Assembly: GCF_017349075.1 (NCBI RefSeq)
Contig: NZ_JAFMOF010000001.1
Location: 868,001-932,000, forward strand
DNA length: 64,000 nucleotides
Origin: Streptomyces triculaminicus
Lineage (GTDB): Bacteria; Actinomycetota; Actinomycetes; Streptomycetales; Streptomycetaceae
Direction of reading: 5' to 3'
The notes under the pieces are model-generated. The model was not told where the DNA came from, made no database searches, and saw only the letters and a list, made by a program, of their open reading frames with translations. The position numbers were made by a program, and so were the translations under genes. Positions 1-9,629 of this stretch are shown in pieces (the first letter of the stretch is position 1; each line of letters starts with the position of its first letter).

Positions 1-302
1 TTGTGGACGACGGCCACCCGGCCCGGGTTGTCGAGGTGGGGGTGGGCGTTGGCGTCCGTCGGGCCGCCGTGCGTGGCCCAGCGGGTGTGCCCGATGGCCG
101 TCGGCCCGGACGGGAGCGGCCGGTCGGCGAGCTCCTTCTCCAGGTTGGCGAGCTTGCCGGCCTTCTTCGCCGACGCCAGCCCGCCGTCGGCCAGGACCGC
201 CACCCCGGCCGAGTCGTAGCCGCGGTACTCCAGGCGCCGCAGCCCTGCCAATACGACATCGAGGGCGCACTGCCCTCCCACATAGCCAACGATTCCGCAC
301 AT
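1..302 (-). CDS. glmS: Glutamine--fructose-6-phosphate aminotransferase, N-terminal part (cut by window edge)
   Basis: GlmS makes glucosamine-6-phosphate from fructose-6-phosphate and glutamine, the first committed step towards UDP-GlcNAc and peptidoglycan. Only about the first 100 residues lie in the window. They begin MCGIVGYVG, so Cys2 is available as the N-terminal amidotransferase nucleophile after Met removal. EYRGYDSAG and [11 protein letters not shown], hallmarks of the class II glutaminase domain, follow. The isomerase domain is outside the window. A small hypothetical gene lies 38 bp upstream on the same strand and may be cotranscribed. glmM, the next enzyme of the pathway, is 2.5 kb away. 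Confidence 0.95.
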   Translation of the reverse strand, partial: MCGIVGYVGGQCALDVVLAGLRRLEYRGYDSAGVAVLADGGLASAKKAGKLANLEKELADRPLPSGPTAIGHTRWATHGGPTDANAHPHLDNPGRVAVVH

Positions 303-340
303 GGTGTGCAGCGTACGGGCCGGGGGTCGGCGCCCGTGGG

Positions 341-628
341 TCAACGCCCGCGCTCGATCCGGTCGATGGCCTCCTGCACGAGCTCCAGGTACTCGACCTC
401 CTCGCAGCGCGGTTTGCTGCCGAGAACGTACCGGTCGAGGCAGTCGTCGAGGTCCTGCCCGAGGTCCTCGTCGGGCAGCTCGGCGGACAGGTCGCCGTGC
501 ACCCGGTCGGCGAGGGAGGGCCGCGTCCCGAGGGCGGTGTGCGCGGGCGGCGCCCCGCGGCGCACGAGGCGGAGGACGCCCTGCCGGGCGAGTCGGACGC
601 GGCGGAGTACGAGCAGGAAGACGAACAC
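341..628 (-). CDS. Hypothetical protein upstream of glmS (95 aa)
   Basis: I do not recognise this gene. It encodes 95 residues from a GTG start with GAGGAG about 9 bp upstream. The N-terminus is hydrophobic and then basic ([12 protein letters not shown]). The C-terminal half is acidic and probably helical, ending in [13 protein letters not shown]. It ends 38 bp before glmS on the same strand, so cotranscription is likely. The first 10 residues are too short for a convincing membrane anchor. It could be a small regulatory or scaffold protein, but that is a guess. Confidence 0.5.
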   Translation of the reverse strand: MFVFLLVLRRVRLARQGVLRLVRRGAPPAHTALGTRPSLADRVHGDLSAELPDEDLGQDLDDCLDRYVLGSKPRCEEVEYLELVQEAIDRIERGR

Positions 629-818
629 GGAGCCGGGCTCCTCGCGTGATGCGTGCGGACAGGACGCTGGACGTTATTCCTGACCGGCAAGTAAGTACAG
701 ACCCCGGCGAGAAACTTCACCCACTGGTACCCCTCCGATCCCTTGCGTCACTGCCTGCGCGCGAGCCCCTCGGGCCCCCCGAAGTGATGCCGACGCGCCC
801 GCCGCGCACAATGGGCCC

Positions 819-1799
819 GTGCCGACCACCATTGAGCAGCCGCAGCAAAGGCGCCGCGCAGACTCCTCGCCGTTCGTGGACCTGACCCGGGCGGAGTGGA
901 GCGCGCTGCGTGAGAACACCCCCCTGCCGCTGACCGCCGACGAGGTCGAGCGCCTGCGCGGACTCGGTGACGTCATCGACCTGGACGAGGTCCGCGACAT
1001 CTACCTGCCGCTGTCCCGCCTGCTCAACCTCTATGTCGGGGCCACCGGCAGCCTGCGCGGGGCGCTCAACACCTTCCTGGGCGAGAAGGGGGCCCAGCGC
1101 GGCACGCCCTTCGTCATAGGCGTCGCCGGCAGCGTCGCGGTGGGCAAGTCGACCACGGCCCGCCTGCTGCAGGCCCTGCTGGCCCGCTGGCCCGAGCACC
1201 CGCGCGTCGAGCTGGTCACGACGGACGGCTTCCTGCTGCCCAACGCCGAGCTGCAGGCCCGGGGCCTGATGTCGCGGAAGGGCTTCCCCGAGTCCTACGA
1301 CCGCCGGGCCCTGACCCGCTTCGTCGCGGACGTGAAGGCCGGCAAGGACGAGGTCTCCGCGCCGGTCTACTCCCACCTCATCTACGACATCGTGCCCGGC
1401 GAGCGGCTGACCGTGCACCGCCCCGACATCCTGATCATCGAGGGGCTCAACGTCCTGCAGCCGGCCCAGCCCGGCCAGGACGGCCGCACCCGCGTCTCGC
1501 TCGCCGACTTCTTCGACTTCAGCGTCTACGTGGACGCCCGCGCCGAGGACATCGAGCGCTGGTACTACGAGCGGTTCAGAAAGCTGCGGGCCACGGCCTT
1601 CCAGGACCCCGACTCCTACTTCCGCCGCTACACCCAGGTCTCCGAGGAGGAGGCGCTGGACTACGCGCGCCGCAACTGGCGCACCATCAACAAGCCGAAC
1701 CTGCTGGAGAACGTGGCGCCCACCCGCGGCCGCTCCAACCTGATCCTGCGCAAGGGACCGGACCACAAGGTGCAGCGGCTGTCGTTGCGCAAGCTCTGA
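819..1799 (+). CDS. coaA: Pantothenate kinase, type I
   Basis: Phosphorylates pantothenate in the first step of coenzyme A synthesis. The 326-residue product has the type I (bacterial CoaA) organisation: a P-loop GSVAVGKST near residue 105, then TTDGFLLPN, the YDIVPGE segment, IIEGLNVLQ, and [14 protein letters not shown] strands near 230. The GTG start at 819 gives the expected length. No strong Shine-Dalgarno is visible, so the message may be nearly leaderless. It is divergent from the glmS unit; a DUF389 gene follows 22 bp downstream on the same strand. Confidence 0.95.
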   Translation: MPTTIEQPQQRRRADSSPFVDLTRAEWSALRENTPLPLTADEVERLRGLGDVIDLDEVRDIYLPLSRLLNLYVGATGSLRGALNTFLGEKGAQRGTPFVIGVAGSVAVGKSTTARLLQALLARWPEHPRVELVTTDGFLLPNAELQARGLMSRKGFPESYDRRALTRFVADVKAGKDEVSAPVYSHLIYDIVPGERLTVHRPDILIIEGLNVLQPAQPGQDGRTRVSLADFFDFSVYVDARAEDIERWYYERFRKLRATAFQDPDSYFRRYTQVSEEEALDYARRNWRTINKPNLLENVAPTRGRSNLILRKGPDHKVQRLSLRKL

Positions 1800-1821
1800 G
1801 ACTCCGGGGACGATTTCGCCC

Positions 1822-2769
1822 ATGCTCCATCTGCGGATGATGACGCCCGCCGACCGCACCGACGAGGTCGTCGCCCTCGTCGAGCGCACCGTCGGCGCCA
1901 CCCACCTGGCGGTGCTGACGGGGGCCGCCCGCGACCCTCAGGGGGACGTCGTGCTGTGCGACGTGGCCCGCGAGGCCGCCGACGAACTGCTGGAGAAGCT
2001 GGGCGAGGCCGGGGTGCGGGACTGGGGGGCGGTCTCCGTCGAGGAGCCGGACCTGGTGCTCTCCCGGCGCGCGGACGTCGCCGAGGAGGAGGCGCCGGGC
2101 GACGGCGCCGACGCCGTCGTCTGGGAGTCGCTGGTCGGCGAGACCCACGAGGAGTCCTCGCTGACCGTGACCTTCCTGGTGTTCCTCACGGTCGCCACGA
2201 TGCTCGCCGCGTGCGGCGTGATCATCGACAGCGCGATCCTGATCGTGGGCGCGATGGCGGTGGGCCCGGAGTTCGGCCCGCTCGCCGGGCTGTGCACGGC
2301 CGTCGTGCGACGGGCGCCGCGCCTGGCCTGGCGGTCGCTGACCGCGCTGCTCGTGGGCTTCCCCGTGGCGATGGCGCTGACGGGCGGCTTCAGCGTGCTG
2401 ATGGACTGGCTGGGCCTCTTCCACGAGGCGAGGTTCCTCGCGCCCCGCCCCCAGACGGCGTTCATCTGGCAGCCGGACGCCTTCTCCTTCATCGTGGCGT
2501 TCCTGGCCGGCATCGCCGGAATCCTCTCCCTGACGTCGGCGAAGTCGGGGGCGCTGATCGGCGTGGCGATCTCCGTGACGACGGTTCCGGCAGCGGCGAA
2601 CGCCGCCGTGGCCCTCTCCTACGGCAACTGGTCGGAGACCCGCGGCTCGGCCGTGCAGCTGGCGCTGAACCTGCTGGGGATCATCGCGGCCGGCACGCTC
2701 ACGCTCCTCGCCCAGAAGTGGTTCTGGGCGAGGCAGCGCGAGCGCACCGCGCGACAGGCGGGAAGCTAG
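1822..2769 (+). CDS. DUF389 family membrane protein
   Basis: A 315-residue protein of the DUF389 (TIGR00341-like) type. The N-terminal ~100 residues form a soluble alpha/beta region. From about residue 110 there are several hydrophobic segments, including [38 protein letters not shown] (the family's conserved VGAMAVGPE core) and further C-terminal helices. Family function is unknown. It follows coaA by 22 bp, so cotranscription is plausible. Its TAG stop overlaps the convergent glmM stop: both use the palindrome CTAG at 2766-2769. Confidence 0.85.
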   Translation: MLHLRMMTPADRTDEVVALVERTVGATHLAVLTGAARDPQGDVVLCDVAREAADELLEKLGEAGVRDWGAVSVEEPDLVLSRRADVAEEEAPGDGADAVVWESLVGETHEESSLTVTFLVFLTVATMLAACGVIIDSAILIVGAMAVGPEFGPLAGLCTAVVRRAPRLAWRSLTALLVGFPVAMALTGGFSVLMDWLGLFHEARFLAPRPQTAFIWQPDAFSFIVAFLAGIAGILSLTSAKSGALIGVAISVTTVPAAANAAVALSYGNWSETRGSAVQLALNLLGIIAAGTLTLLAQKWFWARQRERTARQAGS

Positions 2770-4124
2770 CCCAGCGCCGACTTCACGACGTCGGCCAGGC
2801 GCTGCGCCACGGCGCGCGCCTGCTCGATGTCGGCGGCCTCGACCATCACCCGGACGAGCGGCTCGGTGCCGGAGGAGCGCAGCAGGACGCGGCCGGTGGA
2901 GCCCAGCTCCTGCTCGGCGGCGTTGACGGCCGCGGCGAGCTCGGTGGAGGAGCCCACGCGGGACTTGTCGACGTCACGGACGTTGATCAGGACCTGCGGC
3001 AGGCGCTCCATGACGCCGGCCAGGTCGGCCAGCGTGCGGCCGGTGGCGGCGACGCGGGCGGCCAGCATCAGGCCGGTGAGGGTGCCGTCGCCGGTCGTGG
3101 CGTGGTCCAGGACGATGACGTGGCCGGACTGCTCGCCGCCCAGGGCGAAGCCGTTCGCCTTCATCTCCTCCAGGACGTAGCGGTCGCCGACCGCCGTCTG
3201 GACGAGCTGGACGCCCTCGCGCTCCATGGCCAGCTTGAAGCCCAGGTTGGACATGACGGTCGCGACGACCGTGTTCTTGCGCAGCGAGTCCGCCTCGCGC
3301 ATGGCGAGCGCCAGGACGGCGAGGATCTGGTCGCCGTCGATCTCGGTGCCCTTGGCGTCCACGGCCAGGCAGCGGTCGGCGTCGCCGTCGTGGGCGACGC
3401 CCAGGTCGGCGCCGTGCTCGACGACGGCGGCGCGCAGCTTGTCCAGGTGGGTGGAGCCGCACTCGTGGTTGATGTTGAGGCCGTCGGGCTCGGTGCCGAT
3501 GGTGACGACCTCGGCGCCGGCGCGCGAGAAGGCCTCGGGCGAGACGCGGGACGCGGCGCCGTGGGCGCCGTCGATGACGACCTTGATGCCGTCGAGGCGG
3601 TTGGGCAGGACGCCGATCAGGTGGGCGACGTAGTTGTCGAAGCCCTGGTCGTAGTCGCGGACGCGGCCGACGCCGGCGCCGGTGGGGCGGTCCCAGGGCT
3701 CGCCGGAGGCGTGGGACCGGTAGGTCTCCTCGATGCGGTCCTCGAGCTCGTCGGCGAGCTTGTGGCCGCCGCGGGCGAAGAACTTGATGCCGTTGTCGGG
3801 CATGGCGTTGTGGCTGGCGGAGAGCATCACGCCGAGGTCGGCGCCGAGCACGCCGGTGAGGTAGGCGACGGCCGGGGTGGGCAGCACGCCCACCCGCAGG
3901 ACGTCCACGCCCGCGCTGGCGAGTCCGGCCACCACGGCGGCCTCGAGGAACTCCCCGGACGCACGCGGATCACGCCCGACCACCGCCACCGGCCGATGGC
4001 CCTCGAACGTACCCGCCTCGGCGAGCACGTGCGCCGCCGCGACCGACAGGCCGAGCGCGAGCTCAGCCGTCAGATCGGCGTTGGCGACACCGCGCACGCC
4101 GTCCGTACCGAAGAGTCGTCCCAC
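2766..4124 (-). CDS. glmM: Phosphoglucosamine mutase
   Basis: Interconverts glucosamine-6-phosphate and glucosamine-1-phosphate for UDP-GlcNAc synthesis. The 452-residue product starts [12 protein letters not shown], has the catalytic phosphoserine loop [13 protein letters not shown] near residue 100, the metal-binding DGDADRC loop near 250 and the phosphate-binding [11 protein letters not shown] near the C-terminus. I chose the GTG at 4124, preceded by GGGAGG, over an in-frame ATG 60 bp upstream because that extension has no family counterpart. It lies downstream of rpsI on the minus strand, separated by a strong hairpin. Confidence 0.96.
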   Translation of the reverse strand: MGRLFGTDGVRGVANADLTAELALGLSVAAAHVLAEAGTFEGHRPVAVVGRDPRASGEFLEAAVVAGLASAGVDVLRVGVLPTPAVAYLTGVLGADLGVMLSASHNAMPDNGIKFFARGGHKLADELEDRIEETYRSHASGEPWDRPTGAGVGRVRDYDQGFDNYVAHLIGVLPNRLDGIKVVIDGAHGAASRVSPEAFSRAGAEVVTIGTEPDGLNINHECGSTHLDKLRAAVVEHGADLGVAHDGDADRCLAVDAKGTEIDGDQILAVLALAMREADSLRKNTVVATVMSNLGFKLAMEREGVQLVQTAVGDRYVLEEMKANGFALGGEQSGHVIVLDHATTGDGTLTGLMLAARVAATGRTLADLAGVMERLPQVLINVRDVDKSRVGSSTELAAAVNAAEQELGSTGRVLLRSSGTEPLVRVMVEAADIEQARAVAQRLADVVKSALG

Positions 4125-4201
4125 TGGTGTCCTCCCAAAAAGCGGGGCGGGGCCACGCCGCGAGGCCCCGAACATACGTACCAAGTACTGACCGGTAATG
4201 G

Positions 4202-4245
4202 CCGAACGCCCCGGCGGGCACGGAACGTGCCGCCGGGGCGTTCGG
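4202..4245 (-). terminator. Inverted repeat between rpsI and glmM
   Basis: A G+C-rich inverted repeat: a 15-bp arm (4202-4216) pairs with 4231-4245, with further pairing inside. It lies 22 bp beyond the rpsI stop and before glmM. It probably ends or attenuates the rplM-rpsI transcript. There is no U-tract, which is common for Streptomyces terminators. Confidence 0.7.
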
Positions 4246-4266
4246 GCAGTGCTGCAAAGCGCGGAT

Positions 4267-4770
4267 TTAGCGCTTGCTGTACTGCGGAGCCTTGCGGGCC
4301 TTCTTCAGACCGGCCTTCTTGCGCTCGACCGCACGGTCGTCGCGGCTCAGGAAGCCGGCCTTCTTCAGCGGGCCGCGGTTGTTGTCCACGTCCGCCTCGT
4401 TCAGGGCGCGGGCCACACCGAGGCGCAGGGCGCCGGCCTGGCCGGACACGCCGCCACCCGCGATGCGGGCGATGACGTCGTAGCGGTCGTCGAGCTCGAG
4501 CACCTTGAAGGGCTCGTTGACTTCCTGCTGGTGCACCTTGTTGGGGAAGTAGTCCTCAAGGGTGCGACCGTTGATCTTCCACTTGCCGGAGCCCGGAACG
4601 ATCCGGACGCGGGCGATGGCGTTCTTGCGACGGCCCAGGCCGGCGGCCGGCTGCGGGTCGCCGAAGCGGGACGCGAGGGACTCGGAGGTGTACTCCGACT
4701 CCACGACCTCGGTCTCGGTGGTGTACTCCTCGACGCCCTCGACCGGCATCTCGGCGGTGGTCTCAGCCAC
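4267..4770 (-). CDS. rpsI: 30S ribosomal protein S9
   Basis: Small-subunit protein whose C-terminal tail reaches the P-site tRNA. The 167-residue product has an acidic N-terminal extension of about 40 residues (rich in Glu, Thr and Val, usual in actinobacteria), then the S9 core from [36 protein letters not shown], and the basic tail ending [11 protein letters not shown] start with GAGGAG four bases upstream. It follows rplM by 39 bp; rplM-rpsI pairing is near-universal in bacteria. Confidence 0.98.
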   Translation of the reverse strand: MAETTAEMPVEGVEEYTTETEVVESEYTSESLASRFGDPQPAAGLGRRKNAIARVRIVPGSGKWKINGRTLEDYFPNKVHQQEVNEPFKVLELDDRYDVIARIAGGGVSGQAGALRLGVARALNEADVDNNRGPLKKAGFLSRDDRAVERKKAGLKKARKAPQYSKR

Positions 4771-4809
4771 GATTCTCCTCAGACTTTCTGGTTCGGCGGT
4801 GGCCGGGAC

Positions 4810-5256
4810 TTAGCCCTGCTTGACCTGGGTGATCTCGAACGGCTGCGGCTGCTGGGCGGCGTGCGGGTGCTGGTCGCCCGAGTAGACCTTCAGCTTCGTG
4901 AGCATCTGACGGCCGAGGGAGTTCTTGGGCAGCATGCCCTTGATCGCCTTCTCGACGGCCTTCTCGGGGTTCTTGTCGAGCAGCTCGTCGTAGCGGACGG
5001 AGCGCAGACCACCCGGGAAGCCAGAGTGGCGGTAGGCCATCTTCTGGGTCTTCTTGTTGCCGGACAGGTGCACCTTGTCGGCGTTGATGATGACGACGAA
5101 GTCACCCATGTCCATGTGCGGGGCGTACACAGGCTTGTGCTTGCCGCGCAGCAGGGAGGCGGCCTGAGAGGCCAGACGGCCCAGGACGACGTCCTGCGCG
5201 TCGATGATGTGCCACTGGCGCTGGACATCGCCGGGCTTGGGGCTGAACGTACGCAC
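4810..5256 (-). CDS. rplM: 50S ribosomal protein L13
   Basis: Early-assembly large-subunit protein. The GTG at 5256 gives a 148-residue product starting [20 protein letters not shown]. Typical L13 blocks follow: [36 protein letters not shown] and AVKGML-like GMLPKN-LG. An upstream in-frame ATG would add 26 unrelated residues and is rejected. A strong promoter lies about 180 bp upstream at 5438-5467. rpsI follows in the same operon. Confidence 0.97.
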   Translation of the reverse strand: MRTFSPKPGDVQRQWHIIDAQDVVLGRLASQAASLLRGKHKPVYAPHMDMGDFVVIINADKVHLSGNKKTQKMAYRHSGFPGGLRSVRYDELLDKNPEKAVEKAIKGMLPKNSLGRQMLTKLKVYSGDQHPHAAQQPQPFEITQVKQG

Positions 5257-5437
5257 GGTCGTAGCCTTCGCTTCTTCAGTGAGTGGGTCCTGACACGGCC
5301 CGCCTGGGACGATCACGCAGCAACGGCCGCACAACGGGGACGCAACCCGCGTGCCGGCCAGCGGCGATCACCCTGGCGGACAAGCGTAAGGGCCCCTCGC
5401 GTGAGAACGACCAAGCCAATACGCATAACGAACTCGT

Positions 5438-5467
5438 AGAGTACCGGGCGCCCACTGGCCGGGTCAA
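5438..5467 (-). promoter_or_regulatory. Probable promoter of rplM-rpsI
   Basis: On the minus strand TTGACC (5467-5462) and TACTCT (5443-5438) are separated by 18 bp, a good match to the vegetative Streptomyces promoter. The -35 box sits in TGTTTTGACCC, the same 11-mer found at the rpsL promoter. The leader to rplM would be about 180 nt. Confidence 0.7.
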
Positions 5468-5494
5468 AACATGGTCCCACCGGACACCCGCGCC

Positions 5495-7123
5495 CTAGCG
5501 TTTACGGGCCACCCGGCCCTCGTCCCACACCGGCTCCGGGACCTCGCGGACGGTCCCGTCCGCGCCGAAGACCAGGAAGCGGTCGAACGAGCGTGCGAAC
5601 CAGCGGTCGTGCGTCACCGCCAGCACCGTCCCGTCGTACGCCTCCAGCCCCTCCTGCAGCGCCTCCGCGCTCTCCAGGTCCAGGTTGTCCGTGGGCTCGT
5701 CCAGCAGCAGGGCCGTCGTCCCCACCAGCTCCAGCAGCAGGATCTGGAAGCGCGCCTGCTGCCCGCCCGAGAGCTTCTCGAAGGGCTGGTCGCCCTGCTT
5801 CTCCAGCTCGTAGCGGCGCAGCGCCGACATCGCCTGGCCCCGGTCCCGGGCGTGCTCGGTCCACAGGATGTCGGTCAGGGTGCGCCCCATGAGCTCCGGG
5901 TGGGCGTGGGTCTGCGCGAAGTGCCCGGGCACGACGCGCGCGCCCAGCTTCCACATGCCCGTGTGGGCCACCGGGTTCTCGGCGTCCCCGGCGAGCAGGC
6001 GCAGGAAGTGCGACTTCCCGGAGCCGTTCGAGCCCAGCACCGCCACCCGCTCGCCGTAGAAGACCTCCAGGTCGAAGGGCTTCATCAGCCCCGTGAGCTC
6101 CAGCTTCTCGCAGGTCAGCGCCCGCACGCCGGTGCGGCCGCCGCGCAGCCGCATCCGGATGTCCTGCTCGCGCGGCGGCTCCGGCGGCGGACCGGCCTCC
6201 TCGAACTTGCGCAGCCGGGTCTGGGCGGCGGCGTAGCGGGAGGCCATCTCGTGGCTGACCGCCGCGGCCTGCCGCAGGTTGATCACCAGCTTCTTCAGCT
6301 GGGCGTGCTTCTCGTCCCAGCGCTTGCGCAGCTCCTCGAAGCGGGCGAAGCGCTCCTTGCGGGCGTCGTGGTACGTGCCGAAGCCGCCGCCGTGCACCCA
6401 TACGTCGCTGCCCGCCGGGCCCGGCTCGACGCTGATGATCTTCTCGGCGGAGCGGGCCAGCAGCTCGCGGTCGTGGGAGACGAAGAGCACGGTCTTCTTC
6501 GTCTCGCGCAGCCTCTCCTCCAGCCAGCGCTTGCCGGGGACGTCGAGGTAGTTGTCCGGCTCGTCCAGCAGCAGCACCTCGTCGGTGCCGCGCAGCAGCG
6601 ACTCGAGCACCAGGCGCTTCTGCTCACCGCCGGAGAGCGTGCGCACCTTGCGCCACTGGGCCTGGTCGTACGGGACGCCGAGCGCGGCCATGGTGCAGAT
6701 GTCCCAGGTGGTCTCGGCCTCGTAGCCGTGGGCCTCGGCCCAGTCGCTGAGCGCCTGCGCGTAGGCCATCTGCGCGGCCTCGTCGTCCCGCTCCATGATC
6801 GCGAGCTCGGCCACGTCGACGGCCCGGGCCGCCTCGCGGATGCGCGGGTGGGCCACGGAGACCAGCAGGTCACGGACCGTACGGTCGTCCCGGACGGATC
6901 CCACGAACTGCGGCATCACGCCGAGACCGCCGCTGACCGTCACCGAGCCGCCATGCGGCTGGAGCTCGCCGGAGATCAGCCGCAGCAGCGTGGTCTTGCC
7001 CGCGCCGTTGGCCCCGACGAGGGCCACCGAGGCCCCTTCGCCCACCCGGAACGACACATCGCCGAGCAGCGTCCTCCCGTCCGGAAGGTGATACTCCAGA
7101 TGCGCCGCTTCCACATGTCCCAT
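5495..7123 (-). CDS. ABC-F family ATPase (duplicated ATP-binding domains)
   Basis: A 542-residue soluble protein with two ABC ATPase modules and no membrane segment, so it is an ABC-F ribosome-associated factor rather than a transporter. Module 1 has Walker A GANGAGKTT (37-45) and signature LSGGEQKR. Module 2 has GSNGSGKS and LSGGQQAR with Walker B LLLDEPTDNLDL. Between them lies a charged helical linker, the P-site tRNA interaction motif region of ABC-F proteins. Some members protect ribosomes from antibiotics and others are general translation factors; the sequence alone does not decide. It lies upstream of rplM on the same strand but rplM has its own promoter. Confidence 0.9.
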   Translation of the reverse strand: MGHVEAAHLEYHLPDGRTLLGDVSFRVGEGASVALVGANGAGKTTLLRLISGELQPHGGSVTVSGGLGVMPQFVGSVRDDRTVRDLLVSVAHPRIREAARAVDVAELAIMERDDEAAQMAYAQALSDWAEAHGYEAETTWDICTMAALGVPYDQAQWRKVRTLSGGEQKRLVLESLLRGTDEVLLLDEPDNYLDVPGKRWLEERLRETKKTVLFVSHDRELLARSAEKIISVEPGPAGSDVWVHGGGFGTYHDARKERFARFEELRKRWDEKHAQLKKLVINLRQAAAVSHEMASRYAAAQTRLRKFEEAGPPPEPPREQDIRMRLRGGRTGVRALTCEKLELTGLMKPFDLEVFYGERVAVLGSNGSGKSHFLRLLAGDAENPVAHTGMWKLGARVVPGHFAQTHAHPELMGRTLTDILWTEHARDRGQAMSALRRYELEKQGDQPFEKLSGGQQARFQILLLELVGTTALLLDEPTDNLDLESAEALQEGLEAYDGTVLAVTHDRWFARSFDRFLVFGADGTVREVPEPVWDEGRVARKR

Positions 7124-7179
7124 GAGGGCGATTCTCGCCGGTGCCGAGGGCCCTTGACCAACGGTTTACGATGCACGCC

Positions 7180-8549
7180 ATGAGTTTCGGGCAGGCAGGG
7201 CCGTACGGGCCCCCGGGGGAGTCTCAGCCGTCCACGCCGCCGTGGGGGCCGCCGCCCCCGCCGGCGCAGCCGGCCGCACCGGGGGGCGCACCAGGGGCCG
7301 CACCGGCCCCGGCCGGGCAGACCCCGGAGGCTCAAGGGCCGCAGCAGCCCCAGCAGCCGCAGCCGCCCGCTCCGGCCCCGGCCCCCGCGCCCGCTCCGGT
7401 CCCCGCACCCGCACCCGCACCCGCACCCGCACCCGCACCGCAGCCTCCCGCCGCGCCGCAGGGCGGGGGCGCCCCCTGCCCCCGTGGCAGCCGCAGCAGC
7501 CCGCGCCCGGACACGCCCCCGACCCCCGCTCGGCCTGGGGACAGCCCCAGCCCCAGCCTCAGCCTCAGCCGGCTCAGCAGCCCCAGCCCCACCCCCAAGC
7601 CGCGGCCCAGCCCCGCACCAGCCGCAGCCGCACCCCCAGCCCCAGCCCCAGCCGCCCGTTTTCGGCGGCGGCACGCCGCACCAGATACCCGGCCCGGCGG
7701 CCAGGCCCCGACTGGAACCACCTCGCCGACTCCACCGCCGCGCGCGGCCGGCGCCGCAAGGTGCTGATGATCGGCGGCGGCGTGCTGGCCGCCGCAGCGC
7801 TGGCCGCCGTCGTGGCCACGGCCGTGGTCATGTCGGACAAGGGCGACAAGAGCAAGTCGGTCGCCGACAAGCGCCCCAGCGCCTCGGGCAGCCCCGAGCC
7901 CACCTTCTCCCCGGTGGCCCCGCCCAACCCCCGTGAGTTCATCGCCAGCCAGGACAAGGACAAGGCGCCGCTCACCACCAAGACGCTCTTCCCGCACTCC
8001 CGGCCCAGCCTCGACAAGCGCGTCTACAAGCGCGTCGACACGGCCACCACCGACGACTGCGACACGGCCGCCCAGAACGGCCTCGGCCAGGTCCTCAAGG
8101 ACAGCGGCTGCCGCAAGGTGCTGCGCGCCACCTACGTACGCGACGGCGTCGCGGTCACCGTCGGCGTCGCCGTGTTCGACGACAAGGCCGCCGCCGACAA
8201 GGCCAAGGCCAAGTCCACCGGCAACATCGAGTCCCTCACCGGCGGCGACGCGCCCGACTTCTGCCGCAACACCGCCTGCCGGCTGACGGCGAACGCCGAG
8301 GGCCGCTACGCCTACTTCACCGTCGCCGGCTACACCAACGGCGAGGCCGTGCCCTCCGACGACACCAAGGCCCTCCAGGCCGGCCGGGACGTGTCCGGCT
8401 ACACCTTCCGCCGCATCATGGCCCGCGCCAACGCCCAGGCGGCCGCCTCCGGCAAGCCTTCCGCCGCGGCGTCCACGAAGCCCTCGCAGCCGGCGAGCCC
8501 CTCCGGCTCGCCGTCCGGATCGGCCTCCCCCAAGAAGGAGGAGAGCTGA
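7180..8549 (+). pseudogene. Proline-rich single-pass membrane protein, reading frame interrupted
   Basis: The ATG at 7180 opens a typical Streptomyces proline-rich N-terminus (MSFGQAGPYGPPGE) in frame 1, but that frame ends at 7767. Sensible sequence moves to frame 3 near 7480 (AWGQPQPQPQ), seems to pass through frame 2 around 7610-7700 (PPVFGGGTPHQIPGP), and returns to frame 3 by about 7710 (DWNHLADSTAARGRRRK). A transmembrane helix (~7760-7835) and an extracellular C-terminal domain with three or more Cys follow, to the stop at 8549. The breaks fall in homopolymers and repeats, so sequencing error is as likely as true decay. Function unknown. Confidence 0.6.
7402..7439 (+). repeat. Hexanucleotide microsatellite (CCCGCA)n in the proline-rich gene
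   Basis: Six tandem copies of CCCGCA plus two bases, encoding alternating Pro-Ala in the frame that begins at 7180. Slippage in this tract changes length by two codons without shifting frame. Similar low-complexity DNA continues to about 7640. Confidence 0.9.
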
Positions 8550-8572
8550 CCGCCCGGCCACCGACCGCCCGG

Positions 8573-9394
8573 CTACTCCGCCGCCTCGCCGCCGTCGTCG
8601 GCACCCGCCTCCCCCGCCTCGGCGAGGTGCGGGCGGGCGGTCGCCACGACCGCCGGCCGGCCGGACCGGACCGGTCGCTCCACCTTCGCGACCTGCGCGG
8701 CCACCAGCCGCTCCGGGATCTCCACGCCCCCGGGATCGGCCAGATTGGTGGCGAAGAACATCGACAGGGTGCTCCCGCTGCGCACGACCGTGACCAGGCT
8801 CGGCGCCCGCTCGGCCGCGTTGACCAGCCGGTACGCCATGGCCTCGTCGCCGAGCGCCGGCGCGCCCAGGACCCGAACCGCCTCGAACCGCTGTGGCTCG
8901 CCCTCGCCCGTCGTCATCCCGAAGCCGTCCGCGCACTCCGCCGCGGCCTCGCGCAGCTCGCCCAGCGTCCTGCTCGCGCCGTCGCCCTCGTAGGCGGAGA
9001 CCCGGATCGTGCCCAGCAGCCCCTGGGAGCCCCGGCCCCCGGCGGGCGCCGCGAACGTGTCCACGACGGACGCCACGGGCGCGGGCTGCGGCTGCGAGCC
9101 CAGCGCGACCACCAGCGGACGGCAGGCCTCCCGGTCCGTGTCCGGGCGGCCGTGCCCGGCGGTGGCCGCGGAGCCCCGCTCGATCACCAGGCCCGGCACC
9201 TCCCCCGGCCCCAGCTCCACATGCCCGAGCCGGCCGGCCTCCCGGGCCCCCACCACCCGTGGCTCGTCCTTGCCCTCGACGGTCTCGGCACTCCCGGCAC
9301 CGCCCTCCGCGCCGGGCCCGCCGCCCTGACAGCCGACCACCAGCCCCAGCACCGCGGCCGTGGCGACACCCGCCGCCACCGACCGCCTCCGCAC
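8573..9394 (-). CDS. Predicted lipoprotein of unknown function
   Basis: I do not recognise a family. From GTG 9394 the product is 273 residues: a basic N-region (VRRRS), a hydrophobic stretch and a lipobox LVVGC with Cys22 as the predicted lipidation site, then a Gly-rich linker. The body is a probably extracellular alpha/beta domain with Cys in DREACRPLVVALG and AAAECADGFGM. A GTG at 9418, with GAGGAGG 9 bp upstream, is an equally plausible start and adds 8 residues. It is convergent with the broken proline-rich membrane gene and divergent from the glycosyltransferase. Both neighbours on this side are cell-surface proteins. Confidence 0.75.
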   Translation of the reverse strand: MRRRSVAAGVATAAVLGLVVGCQGGGPGAEGGAGSAETVEGKDEPRVVGAREAGRLGHVELGPGEVPGLVIERGSAATAGHGRPDTDREACRPLVVALGSQPQPAPVASVVDTFAAPAGGRGSQGLLGTIRVSAYEGDGASRTLGELREAAAECADGFGMTTGEGEPQRFEAVRVLGAPALGDEAMAYRLVNAAERAPSLVTVVRSGSTLSMFFATNLADPGGVEIPERLVAAQVAKVERPVRSGRPAVVATARPHLAEAGEAGADDGGEAAE

Positions 9395-9629
9395 TCTTCC
9401 CCGCCTCCCAGCACCCACCGCGCCGGTCCTCCTCACACCTTCTTGCGACGTGACCCAAGCCACAATGTAGGCTGCGCAGGCAACCGAAATCCCTCCCAAC
9501 GGTCTTAACCGGCGGATCGGACCGCACAACCAAACCATCGGGCCGATCAGCACGGGACGACCCGGACATCACCCAGGCCACGGGGGAAGGACGGACGCGC
9601 CGCCGACGACGGGCCGCGCACACACCGCC

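Noticed and set aside
7402..7439. CCCGCA repeat as a CRISPR-like array
   Set aside because: Period is six bases with no spacers; it encodes Pro-Ala repeats in a protein linker.
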